DNA of 64,000 bases from positions 3,038,001 through 3,102,000 of the forward strand of contig NZ_CP112972.1 of assembly GCF_026410925.1 (NCBI RefSeq), given 5' to 3'. Origin of the DNA: Halovenus salina. GTDB lineage: Archaea; Halobacteriota; Halobacteria; Halobacteriales; Haloarculaceae. Below, piece after piece: positions 33,963 to 41,274 of this stretch (position 1 is its first letter; each line of letters opens with the position of its first letter). The translations under genes and the position numbers were made by a program. The notes under the pieces were generated by a model. The model searched no databases, was not told the origin of the DNA, and saw nothing but the letters and a program-made list of their open reading frames with translations.

Positions 33963-36287
33963 GTAACCCAGATAGAAGGCGACTGATTTCAACACGAGAT
34001 AGATAACGGCCAGCGGAACGCCGAGGAACGCTAGCCCGGTCTGAACCAACCCCAGCGGCAGGAAACCAAGGAAGCTGAACAGTCCTCCTCCGCCTCCAAC
34101 CTCCAGCTGTGATTCGCTCGCTGTGCCGCTGATGCTGATGTTGTATGTCCCCGATTCGTTAAATCTCTGCGTGAACGTTACCGGGATATCCGTCCCGCCG
34201 TGAACTGCCGGCACGTCGAAGGTGTCGACTACTTCGCCGTCGACTTCGAGCTCTGCGATGTAGTCGGCCTGTTCGTCCCCCTCGTTCACCACATCGCCCT
34301 CGACGCGAACGCTATCTCCGGTGCCGATACTCGACTCGTTGATCGTCACGTTCGCAACGGTGAAGGCACTCTCGTTGACGTTCAACTCGTCGCCAGGGGT
34401 AGTGTTCGTCGAACTCCCGTTGTCCTCGGGTTCGAGGACCGTGACGTCTCCGGCAGTGGTGTCGTTGACGGCGAACGGTACCGTCCCGCTTTCGGAGAGC
34501 GTTCGGGTAAACTGGACGGTCGCCGACTCGCCCGGCTCGACCGCTGTCTCGCGCGTCTCGACGACTGCACCGTCTTGCTGTAACCCCGCCCGGAAGCTCC
34601 CAGCAGCGTTGCCCGTGTTCTCTACCTGTGCAGTGATTTCAACACTCTCGCCGGGCGCTATCTCGACCGGGTCGACTGCCGCGTCGGTCACCTCGAATGC
34701 TGCCGTCCTGTTTGTCTCGTCAGTCTCGTTCTCGCCGCCGTCCGGTTCTGACTCGCCTGGGGCTGTCGTCGCGTTTGTGGCGACGACCGCAAACCGAGAG
34801 AATCCCGGGGTTTCAGCGACGAACTGGTACTGTTCGCCCCTGTCGGCCAGGACCGTCGTGTTGCGGGTCGTCCACTCGCCGCCGGATTCCCGGCGCAACA
34901 CGACATCCTCCGGAGCTGTTCCGAGTACGTCCAGCCGCTGAGCGTCGATGCTGAAGACGAACTCGGCGGTCGACACCTCGTTCTCTTCGATGTCGGTGAG
35001 CACGCTGAATCCGCCGATTTCGACAGCACCGCCCGTTGCAGCGTCGGTTATCTCGCCTGTCCCGAGTCCGGAGAGCGCGAGTGAGAAGCTCGAATCGACT
35101 GTCGGAGTGACAGCCAGCCGGTCGAGTGAGACGGCGTTGCGGGTGACCAGCGGCGTCTCACTGTCGCTGATAGTTCCGATTTTAATCTGCTCGCGTGCGA
35201 GCGCGCCGGTCACGCTGACGAGACTGCTCTGGGCGTTCTCGGAGCCATCTCTGTTGACAAGGACGACTGGCGCAGTCTCGTTGTCCCTGTCGACGTCTGT
35301 CTCCGAGTCCAGCCCACCCGTGAGGTTCAGGTCGACGGTGTCCTGGTCCGTGTTGCCGAACCCGTTTCTGACCGTCAGCGAGATTGTGTGTTCCGCGGGC
35401 GTGAACTCGTGAGACACCTGTTCGCCGGTCGCTGTCGCGCCGTCGCCGAAGTCCCACTGGTAGGTGAGTTCGTTCCCAGCTGACTGGCTCGCGTCGAAGG
35501 TGATATTCACGCCGCTTGAGGCACCGAAATCGATGCCGATGACCGCCTCGGGCTGGGTCCTGTCGGCCCGAATCTGTCGGGCCAGGGTCGTGTTTCTGGT
35601 GTTTCCTGCCCTGTCTGTCACGCTGGCCAGCGACACCGTGTACTCGCCGGACTCCGGGGGCGTATACCGCGCGACGTACCGGTTCGAGACCGGGTTATCG
35701 AAGTCGTCGATTCCGAGTGTCGTGTTTTCCGGCCCGGTGACTTCGACGGTAATGTCCGACAGCCGCTCGTCGAACCTGAATTCGAGCTCTGCCGGGCTCC
35801 CGATGGCGTCGCCCGTATCCGTTCCAAGCACGCGCGGCGGCACTCCGTCCATGCCGGATATTGTGACAGTTTGTGCGTCTCCGCCGGTCTGGATCTGTGT
35901 TCCATTGACGTTGCTGATGTCGCTGTCGCTCGCAATACCGACGGTCAGTTCCTCGACCGGTATCGGCTCTGCCAACACGAGTGTAACCGACGCGCTCGTC
36001 CCATCTGGCAGGCGCGTGATGTGGGATAGTTCGCCGTCACTGAGGAGGAAATCGTCAGTATCGACGCTACTCATCAGAATCCCGCTATCGTCGACGATCG
36101 TTACTTCGACTGCGGTCGTGTTTATTTTCTCGCCGCCTCCTAACTCAGGTGGGGAATCGTCGCTGGATTGTGCGGCCGTGACACCTGTAGCAACCACACC
36201 GACCGCGACGATGACGACAGCGACAAGGAGAAACAAGAGCGTCGCCCTGGATACACCAGCGTGGCCTGTGTGGTTACCGCTACTCAT
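33960..36287 (-). CDS. Cell-surface protein with PKD, PGF-pre-PGF and CARDB domains
   Basis: 775 residues from the ATG at 36287, chosen because an ATTTATTAC TATA box (about 36312-36321) would place transcription start there; a GTG at 36305 adds six residues. Signal/anchor segment at about residues 14-40 ending GVTAAQ. A Big-type region follows, then a PKD domain (YQWDFGDGATATGEQVSHEF, about 275-295), a PGF-pre-PGF-like domain (about 400-500, ending FVAETPGFSRFAVV) and two CARDB domains (about 540-630 and 645-730). The C-terminus is a hydrophobic anchor (FLGFLPLGLVQTGLAFLGVP). Many Asn-X-Ser/Thr sites suggest N-glycosylation. Its stop codon coincides with the target repeat of miniature element C. 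Confidence 0.82.
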   Translation of the reverse strand: MSSGNHTGHAGVSRATLLFLLVAVVIVAVGVVATGVTAAQSSDDSPPELGGGEKINTTAVEVTIVDDSGILMSSVDTDDFLLSDGELSHITRLPDGTSASVTLVLAEPIPVEELTVGIASDSDISNVNGTQIQTGGDAQTVTISGMDGVPPRVLGTDTGDAIGSPAELEFRFDERLSDITVEVTGPENTTLGIDDFDNPVSNRYVARYTPPESGEYTVSLASVTDRAGNTRNTTLARQIRADRTQPEAVIGIDFGASSGVNITFDASQSAGNELTYQWDFGDGATATGEQVSHEFTPAEHTISLTVRNGFGNTDQDTVDLNLTGGLDSETDVDRDNETAPVVLVNRDGSENAQSSLVSVTGALAREQIKIGTISDSETPLVTRNAVSLDRLAVTPTVDSSFSLALSGLGTGEITDAATGGAVEIGGFSVLTDIEENEVSTAEFVFSIDAQRLDVLGTAPEDVVLRRESGGEWTTRNTTVLADRGEQYQFVAETPGFSRFAVVATNATTAPGESEPDGGENETDETNRTAAFEVTDAAVDPVEIAPGESVEITAQVENTGNAAGSFRAGLQQDGAVVETRETAVEPGESATVQFTRTLSESGTVPFAVNDTTAGDVTVLEPEDNGSSTNTTPGDELNVNESAFTVANVTINESSIGTGDSVRVEGDVVNEGDEQADYIAELEVDGEVVDTFDVPAVHGGTDIPVTFTQRFNESGTYNISISGTASESQLEVGGGGGLFSFLGFLPLGLVQTGLAFLGVPLAVIYLVLKSVAFYLGY

Positions 36288-36352
36288 CTCGCGGAGGTAC
36301 GACACACAGGGTAATAAATGCGGGTTCGCGATTCTTCTCGATGAGAACGGCG

Positions 36353-36811
36353 CTACTCCTCGGCGGACTCCGCTTTGAGCGCGAGGACGGTCCGCTCGAA
36401 GGAACAGACCACCTCGTCGTCCTGATTGAAGGCCTCGACCTCCATCGTGACGACGCCGCGCTCGCCGTCGCTGGTCTCGCGCTTGTCGAGTACGGTGGTC
36501 TCTGCGCGAATCGTGTCGCCGTGAAAGACAGGCTTCGGGTGCTCGACGTTGTCGTACCCGAGGTTTGCGACGACAGTTCCGTCTGTTGTGTCTGGAATCG
36601 TCATCCCGACCGCAAGCGCCAGGGTGTAGATGCCGTTGACGATTCGCTCGCCGAACTGTGTCTCACCCGCGAACTCCTCGTCGAGATGCAGCGGCTGCTG
36701 GTTCATCGTCATATCACAGAACCGCTGATTGTCGGATTCGCTGACTGTCCTGCGCTTGTCGTGGGCGATTGTCTGGCCGACCTCGAACTCCTCGTAATAG
36801 AGTCCTGTCAT
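36353..36811 (-). CDS. MaoC-family dehydratase-like hot-dog protein
   Basis: 152 residues from the ATG at 36811 (MTGLYYEEFEVGQTI). Hot-dog fold features include FCDMTMNQQPLHLDEEFA (about residues 31-48), in the position of the hydratase-2 motif, and RIVNGIYTLALAVGM. The motif retains the His of the usual D-x5-H pair but lacks the standard spacing, so the exact substrate is uncertain; it is likely an acyl-CoA with a short branched or dicarboxylic chain. Confidence 0.85.
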   Translation of the reverse strand: MTGLYYEEFEVGQTIAHDKRRTVSESDNQRFCDMTMNQQPLHLDEEFAGETQFGERIVNGIYTLALAVGMTIPDTTDGTVVANLGYDNVEHPKPVFHGDTIRAETTVLDKRETSDGERGVVTMEVEAFNQDDEVVCSFERTVLALKAESAEE

Positions 36812-36851
36812 CGTCGGGAGATGCACGCGGGGGGACAACTAGCTTTCGGGC

Positions 36852-37682
36852 TCAGAGTTCGATACGTTCGACAATGGTGTCGTCGCCGTCGTGGGTGTTG
36901 ACCGCGACGATGCGGAGGTACTCGGTGAGACCGGACCGGTCGATTTTCTTCTTCAGAAGGCTGTCGACCTGATAAACGCCGGCAGCGTTGGTCATCTCTA
37001 TCTCGACGAGCACTGGCTTGTCGACATCTGTCTTGAGAGATACGTCCTCGATAGCCTGGCTCGAGACGGTGTTGATGCCCCGTCCGCCGCTCTCGTACGG
37101 AACTCGTGAGCGCCCCCGCTCCATGTCGAGCGCGTCGGCGACGCGGAGGACGCCTGCCTCCCTCGTGAGAGGGTCCTCTTCGCTGTGGTGGCAGACAATG
37201 GCATGAAGGACCTCGCCTTTCACGCGGACTGCTTCGGCGGTGTCGTAGAACTCCGGGAGGATGCGGTCGAGAATGTCGGCCGCGAGCGGAATCGAGTAGT
37301 AGGCGTGGTCCTCGCGGTGGACGACGTGGCCGATATCGTGCAGTCGGGCTGCGAGTGCGATGATAACAGCCTCGTCGGCTTCCTCGAGCCCCTGGTCGGC
37401 TGCGCCGTTGAACTCGACGCCGCCCCGTTTGAGAAGGTCGTAGAGACAGAGCGCCCGATTGTGGACAATCTCGATGTGCTTGGTCCCGTGGTCGTTGTAC
37501 CCCAACCTGTCGACCGGGTTGACGTTCTGGGCCTCGAGGTAGGCAGCTATCTCTTCGTCGTCGTCGAGATACCCCAGTACCTCGTTGACACGTTTGTCGG
37601 GGAAGGCGTGGTCGGCGTCGGGGGTGTAATGACGGTCGATGCCGTCCTCGGCTGCGTCGAGACTCCTGGTTTCTTCACTCAT
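36852..37682 (-). CDS. HD-domain metal-dependent phosphohydrolase
   Basis: 276 residues from the ATG at 37682 (an ATG two codons earlier is possible). The HD metal motifs are visible: His in DHGTKHIEIVH (about residue 68), ARLHDIGHVVHREDH (His-Asp at about 114-115) and a distal CHHSEED. A C-terminal ~60-residue region with LKTDVDKPVLVEIEMTNAAG is an added domain. HD proteins of this size in archaea hydrolyse nucleotides or cyclic nucleotides; substrate unknown. Confidence 0.86.
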   Translation of the reverse strand: MSEETRSLDAAEDGIDRHYTPDADHAFPDKRVNEVLGYLDDDEEIAAYLEAQNVNPVDRLGYNDHGTKHIEIVHNRALCLYDLLKRGGVEFNGAADQGLEEADEAVIIALAARLHDIGHVVHREDHAYYSIPLAADILDRILPEFYDTAEAVRVKGEVLHAIVCHHSEEDPLTREAGVLRVADALDMERGRSRVPYESGGRGINTVSSQAIEDVSLKTDVDKPVLVEIEMTNAAGVYQVDSLLKKKIDRSGLTEYLRIVAVNTHDGDDTIVERIEL

Positions 37683-37746
37683 ACGCACAGTTTTTCACAG
37701 GTCAGCAAAAATACCTTGGTCGGGCGATATACGGCCCAGAACCGGA

Positions 37747-37848
37747 TAGCCCTGGCTGGATTCGAACCAGCGTCAGCGGCTTGCTTCCGCGTAGGCGACG
37801 CCAGACGCGTCCAAAGGCCGCTATGATTGGCCACTACACCACAGGGCT
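37747..37848 (-). tRNA. tRNA-Gln (TTG) with an intron
   Basis: Minus strand. Acceptor arms AGCCCTG / CAGGGCT with discriminator A, T arm GCTGG-TTCGAAT-CCAGC, anticodon stem GCGGC / GCCGC and loop CTTTGG-A with anticodon TTG. Removing about 29 bases directly after the anticodon loop base 37 restores a normal 73-nt tRNA. The intron position and the bulge-helix-bulge potential around it fit the splicing endonuclease, and an intron in tRNA-Gln is known from Haloferax. Confidence 0.92.
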
Positions 37849-37910
37849 GCAGCCAGGTCTACCAATTGCACGTACAAGTACATTACTTTCTCTCCGGGCC
37901 AGCCTGCGGT

Positions 37911-38162
37911 TTAGATGTGGTCCTGGTCTTCGAGCTGGTCTATCACGTCGTCGACAAAGGCGTCGGCACTCTCGTAGGGCCAGTCGCCGCCGCTAATCTT
38001 TGTGTTCAACTCCATCGCTGTCATGGAGAAGTCACCCGACTCGAACGTCGTCGAGGGCCCCTGTGGAAGTGCAGGGACGAGATCCATCGGGCTGCTGATC
38101 GGGTAATCTGCTCCTTCGAACGCTTCGATGAACTGCTCGCGCAGGTCGTCTTTGTTGACCAT
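37911..38162 (-). CDS. MTH865-like small protein
   Basis: 83 residues from the ATG at 38162 (MVNKDDLREQFIEAFEGADY). It matches the MTH865-type helical EF-hand-like family: two similar helix pairs, LREQFIEAFEGADYPISSPM and YESADAFVDDVIDQLEDQD. Function unknown. Confidence 0.78.
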   Translation of the reverse strand: MVNKDDLREQFIEAFEGADYPISSPMDLVPALPQGPSTTFESGDFSMTAMELNTKISGGDWPYESADAFVDDVIDQLEDQDHI

Positions 38163-38303
38163 ACCACTAGTATCTCGCACCCGCTGAAAAAGATTTATAT
38201 CTGATGCAACTTTTCCGGCGTTGTGAGTTTATCACGGGAAGGACGGCTGACACACCGGTGGCTGCCGACGGTGTGGTCTCGCCCGAATCGTTGCCGGGAC
38301 ACC

Positions 38304-38534
38304 TCAGTTGTGCTCGTCGAGAAAGCGGTAGCGGTAGGGCTGGTCGCGAATAACCTCGACGGCACCGTTCTGTGCTCCTCGGCCCAGTACTGTGGCCACA
38401 CGGTGAGCGCTGTCGAACTCTTCGCCGTGCTCGTCGAGTAACTCCAGAATCTCGCGCGCCGTCATCGGCTGGTCCGCGTCGGCCTCCTTGAGGACCGAGC
38501 GAATCCGCTCGAAGTCGCCTCGGCGTATGCGCAT
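38304..38534 (-). CDS. Small helix-turn-helix-like haloarchaeal protein
   Basis: 76 residues from the ATG at 38534 (MRIRRGDFERIRSVLKEADA). TAREILELLDEHGEEFDSAH looks like a winged-helix first half and RVATVLGRGAQNGAVEVI like its recognition part, so DNA binding is likely. A 5-bp dyad CATAC / GTATG (38532-38546) spans the start codon and could be an autoregulatory site. Confidence 0.7.
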   Translation of the reverse strand: MRIRRGDFERIRSVLKEADADQPMTAREILELLDEHGEEFDSAHRVATVLGRGAQNGAVEVIRDQPYRYRFLDEHN

Positions 38535-38693
38535 ACAATATGTATGGGCCTCTTTCATCATTAAATGGCGTCAGACAGCCGTCCGACGACTCGGCCACCA
38601 AAACTGGCAAACGTAACCCGGGCGTGGATGTCACCTGCTGTCATACAGAAACGCCGACAGCGACCACGGTCTCGGTCGGGAGGTCGTCGTCTC

Positions 38694-38837
38694 CTACCCG
38701 GAAATGTGTTCGGCCGAGACGCGTGCCGTACAGCGTGGACAGCCGTTCTGGAGGAGGGCGTCACGCGTCGACTCGGTTACCGGAAACTGCTCGCCACATT
38801 TCGGGCAGGCGAACGTCTGGTTTCGCGAGACTGCCAT
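38694..38837 (-). CDS. 47-residue zinc-ribbon protein
   Basis: A small gene found by reading the minus strand: ATG at 38837, TAG at 38694. The protein is MAVSRNQTFACPKCGEQFPV ... NGCPRCTARVSAEHISG, with CPKC and CPRC knuckles 22 residues apart, a single zinc ribbon. Such mini zinc-finger proteins are frequent in haloarchaea; at least one studied example affects biofilm and swarming, but the role here is unknown. The 38564-38690 stretch downstream has no convincing gene. Confidence 0.78.
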   Translation of the reverse strand: MAVSRNQTFACPKCGEQFPVTESTRDALLQNGCPRCTARVSAEHISG

Positions 38838-38915
38838 TAGTTTATCTCCGAACTCTTTCAGGAAGAGTATACAGCCACACTATTGTGGGGTATTCAAGTG
38901 TCTACCCGGAGAGAG

Positions 38916-39506
38916 TCACTGCCAGGAAAGCTCCCAGGCCTTTCGTTCGTCGTGGCCCGCATTGGTCTCCTCGATGGTGACCGAGGTACCGTCTGCTGAT
39001 AGACTGTCTACGATACCCAGGAAGACACCTTCGGCCATGATTGCTGGGTTCGGATACCGTTCGGTGATGCCAACGTGTGCGGCAGTTTCACCGAGTCGCT
39101 CGTAGGTATATCCACCGGCTGGTCGGTCGACATCTATCTCCCTGCCGTCTTTGAAAGTCGGTGTCGCCTGCTGGTGTACCGCGTCTATTGTCTGGAGGCC
39201 ATCGTGTGCTGTCTCAACGCCGTCTGGCCAGGGAACGTCTCGGCCCATCTGCCGGCCGCCCTCTCGCATCGTCTTCTCGCCGATGTTATCGACGACATCG
39301 TAGAAGGCGGGCGCGACTCTGTCGTAGTGGTAGTACTCGTCTTCCTGAATATCGTCGAGGCCGTGTTCCTCGAAAATCTCTCGTGCACGCCGCTCGAATA
39401 TCGGCGATACCTTTCCCGCGCTCTCGTAGAAACTCAGTACGTACAACCCCTGACCGTGTGCATGTCGATGCCAGTTCTGCTCTATATCTTCCATAGACAC
39501 GTACAT
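38916..39506 (-). CDS. Conserved haloarchaeal protein, possible sensor domain
   Basis: 196 residues from the ATG at 39506 (MYVSMEDIEQNWHRHAHGQG); ATG at 39494 is an alternative. A longer frame would begin upstream of the inferred transcription start. The protein has a helical N-terminal half and an alpha/beta C-terminal half ending IEETNAGHDERKAWELSW, a layout reminiscent of V4R/heme-NO-binding-like sensors, but I could not identify the family. Its promoter carries a perfect palindrome (separate entry). Confidence 0.65.
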   Translation of the reverse strand: MYVSMEDIEQNWHRHAHGQGLYVLSFYESAGKVSPIFERRAREIFEEHGLDDIQEDEYYHYDRVAPAFYDVVDNIGEKTMREGGRQMGRDVPWPDGVETAHDGLQTIDAVHQQATPTFKDGREIDVDRPAGGYTYERLGETAAHVGITERYPNPAIMAEGVFLGIVDSLSADGTSVTIEETNAGHDERKAWELSWQ

Positions 39507-39534
39507 CCAACACGCCAGTGTGGATAGTCTCTCT

Positions 39535-39557
39535 GCATGGGTACCCATGCTTATTTA
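39535..39557. promoter_or_regulatory. 16-bp perfect palindrome at a promoter
   Basis: GCATGGGTACCCATGC (39535-39550) is a perfect inverted repeat directly next to the TATA-like TAAATAAGC (minus strand, about 39549-39557) that serves the gene starting at 39506. It is positioned to block transcription start, so it is a strong operator candidate. Confidence 0.55.
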
Positions 39558-39726
39558 CGCCGGCAGAAGTGGACAAATGTCTGATTTAAGTTCTAAAATC
39601 AGGCTTTAATCTCACAAATGTGGTTTTCTGCACCATGTCTCTCCCGAGTATCGGCGACGGTACCCTTCGGTAGACGTTGGGGCCACGCCGGCGCTCGCTT
39701 CGCTCGCGTTGTGGCGTTGACAGAAG

Positions 39727-39808
39727 CGCCAGGACTGGGATTTGAACCCAGAATCCCGAAAGGGAACACGCTTTCCAGGCGTGCGCCTTACCGTTCGGCC
39801 ATCCTGGC
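39727..39808 (-). tRNA. tRNA-Ser (GGA)
   Basis: Minus strand, 82 nt. Acceptor GCCAGGA / TCCTGGC with discriminator G (as expected for Ser), anticodon loop CTGGAAA with GGA, long variable arm TTCCC-TTTC-GGGA, and T arm CTGGG-TTCAAAT-CCCAG. A class II tRNA without an intron. Confidence 0.95.
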
Positions 39809-39832
39809 CCATCGAACCATAGCAGGGGGCGT

Positions 39833-39848
39833 GGATTAAGGCCTTTCG
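39833..39848 (-). promoter_or_regulatory. tRNA-Ser promoter (BRE + TATA)
   Basis: On the minus strand CGAAAGGCCTTAATCC, about 28 bases before the tRNA 5' end, closely resembling the SRP RNA promoter at 10.06 kb. It lies within the 3' end of the upstream small membrane-protein gene. Confidence 0.55.
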
Positions 39849-40042
39849 TTCCGTGGTGCAAGCTGTGGGGCCAAGCGGTGTGTCGTCAGCGAACTTGCGA
39901 CAAACACACCGACTGCTGCCGCCGCCATCGGCCCTATGCCGACAAAGTCGTTCCCAAGCAGGTGATACGCCTGCAACAACACCAGAAACGAGAGGGTAGC
40001 GACGGCCCCCCACAGCAGACTGGACTTGGTACGGGGGTCCAT
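39836..40042 (-). CDS. Small two-segment membrane protein
   Basis: 68 residues: MDPRTKSSLLWGAVATLSFL opens the first membrane segment and a second follows (about 35-55), then a basic tail. Conserved-looking haloarchaeal protein of unknown role. It is followed by tRNA-Ser, whose promoter overlaps its 3' end, and preceded by ridA. Confidence 0.7.
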   Translation of the reverse strand: MDPRTKSSLLWGAVATLSFLVLLQAYHLLGNDFVGIGPMAAAAVGVFVASSLTTHRLAPQLAPRNERP

Positions 40043-40055
40043 CGGTGACGCGGCG

Positions 40056-40436
40056 TTATTTCGTGGCGATTGCTTCGATTTCGACGCCGACGCCCTTTGG
40101 CAACTCGTCGACAGCGATTGCGCTGCGGGCTGGCGGTGCCTCCTCGTCGAAGAACGTCTCGTAAATTTCGTTCATCTCGTCGAAGTCGTCGATGTCGTCG
40201 AGGTAGACCGACATCTTCACCACATCGTCCATCTCCAGGCCGGACTCCGCGAGGACGGCCTCGACGTTTTCGAGGGCCTGCTCGGTCTGGATGTCTATCG
40301 AGGCCCCGTCGAGCAGGTCACCCTCCGGCGTGAGCGGAATCTGCCCGGCGGTGAACACGAGGTCGTTGGTCTCGACTCCCTGGCTGTAGGCGCCGACTGC
40401 CTCCGGTGCGTCGTCCGTGTGGATAATCTCCCGCAT
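40056..40436 (-). CDS. ridA: RidA-family enamine/imine deaminase
   Basis: 126 residues, the standard length. YSQGVETNDLVFTAGQIPLT (about residues 17-36), QTEQALENVEAVLAESGL and PPARSAIAVDELPKG with the substrate-carboxylate-binding Arg are all present. RidA hydrolyses reactive enamines from PLP enzymes such as threonine dehydratase. Confidence 0.94.
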   Translation of the reverse strand: MREIIHTDDAPEAVGAYSQGVETNDLVFTAGQIPLTPEGDLLDGASIDIQTEQALENVEAVLAESGLEMDDVVKMSVYLDDIDDFDEMNEIYETFFDEEAPPARSAIAVDELPKGVGVEIEAIATK

Positions 40437-40498
40437 ATCTCCTATCGCTCACGGAGTCTATATAAAAAATCCGGAGCACACCCGGCCCGATACCGTGG

Positions 40499-41206
40499 CT
40501 ACTTGGGAATCCAGACCAGAGGGACGTGGTCCCAGGCCCAGGGCTGGTCTGGCTTCTCGGTGAACTCCCAGAAGCTCCGGGGCCAGGTCCCGACCGCGTC
40601 GTGTATCGCCCGGTACGAGAGGGTACTCTCGCCCTCAATAATCAGCTTGAACCGCTCTTCGAACCGGTCGGGGTCGAAGTTGTCGTCTGCTTCCATCCGC
40701 TGTTGCGGATTCTCGATTGTCTGATTGTAATGCTGCTGGCCGCTGCTGTTGACGTAACTCATCACGAGGTGGCCTCCCGGCTCGACCGCATCGTAGAGGT
40801 GTGATACTGCACGTTTCGATTCCTCGACGTAGGCCATCGTCCCGAAACAGAAGACGGTCTCGAACTTGCGGCCGGGCTCGAACTCCGGCAGAACCGCCTG
40901 CTCGAATCCGATGTTGGTCATGCCGTCCTCGCGGGCGCGGGCCCGGTTTTCGTCCAGCACCGACGCTGCGGCGTCGTAGCCGACGACAGTCGTCTCAGGA
41001 TGCTCCGATGCGATGGTGAAAGCCACGTCGCCAGGGCCACAGCCAACATCCGCGAACGACGAGGGGACGCCCTTCTCCTCGAAGAACTCGGGTAGCAGGT
41101 CGATGGCGTGGTAGGAACTCGGCGTAGCTCCCTCTCGGTCGGTCTCGTCGGCTGTCTTCCAGAACTCGTTCCAGTCGATTGTTTCGTCGTGGGTCTTGTC
41201 TGTCAT
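40499..41206 (-). CDS. Class I SAM-dependent methyltransferase
   Basis: 235 residues from the ATG at 41206. The SAM-binding motif is FADVGCGPGDVAFTIA (about residues 47-62), followed by VVGYDAAASVLDENRARARE and the EPGGHLVMSYV strand. The substrate cannot be predicted; the C-terminal third (YNQTIENPQQRMEADDNFDP and beyond) is not a known substrate signature to me. Confidence 0.88.
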   Translation of the reverse strand: MTDKTHDETIDWNEFWKTADETDREGATPSSYHAIDLLPEFFEEKGVPSSFADVGCGPGDVAFTIASEHPETTVVGYDAAASVLDENRARAREDGMTNIGFEQAVLPEFEPGRKFETVFCFGTMAYVEESKRAVSHLYDAVEPGGHLVMSYVNSSGQQHYNQTIENPQQRMEADDNFDPDRFEERFKLIIEGESTLSYRAIHDAVGTWPRSFWEFTEKPDQPWAWDHVPLVWIPK

Positions 41207-41274
41207 TGTCGTAGATCTCTCTGGATGTGGGCAAACGTTCAGCATCGAGTCGTGGGGTTGGGGGTCGTGGCGCG

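Noticed and set aside
38561..38764. Minus-strand frame of 67 codons before the HTH gene
   Set aside because: It runs out of frame across the true small zinc-ribbon gene and is Arg-rich without a pattern.
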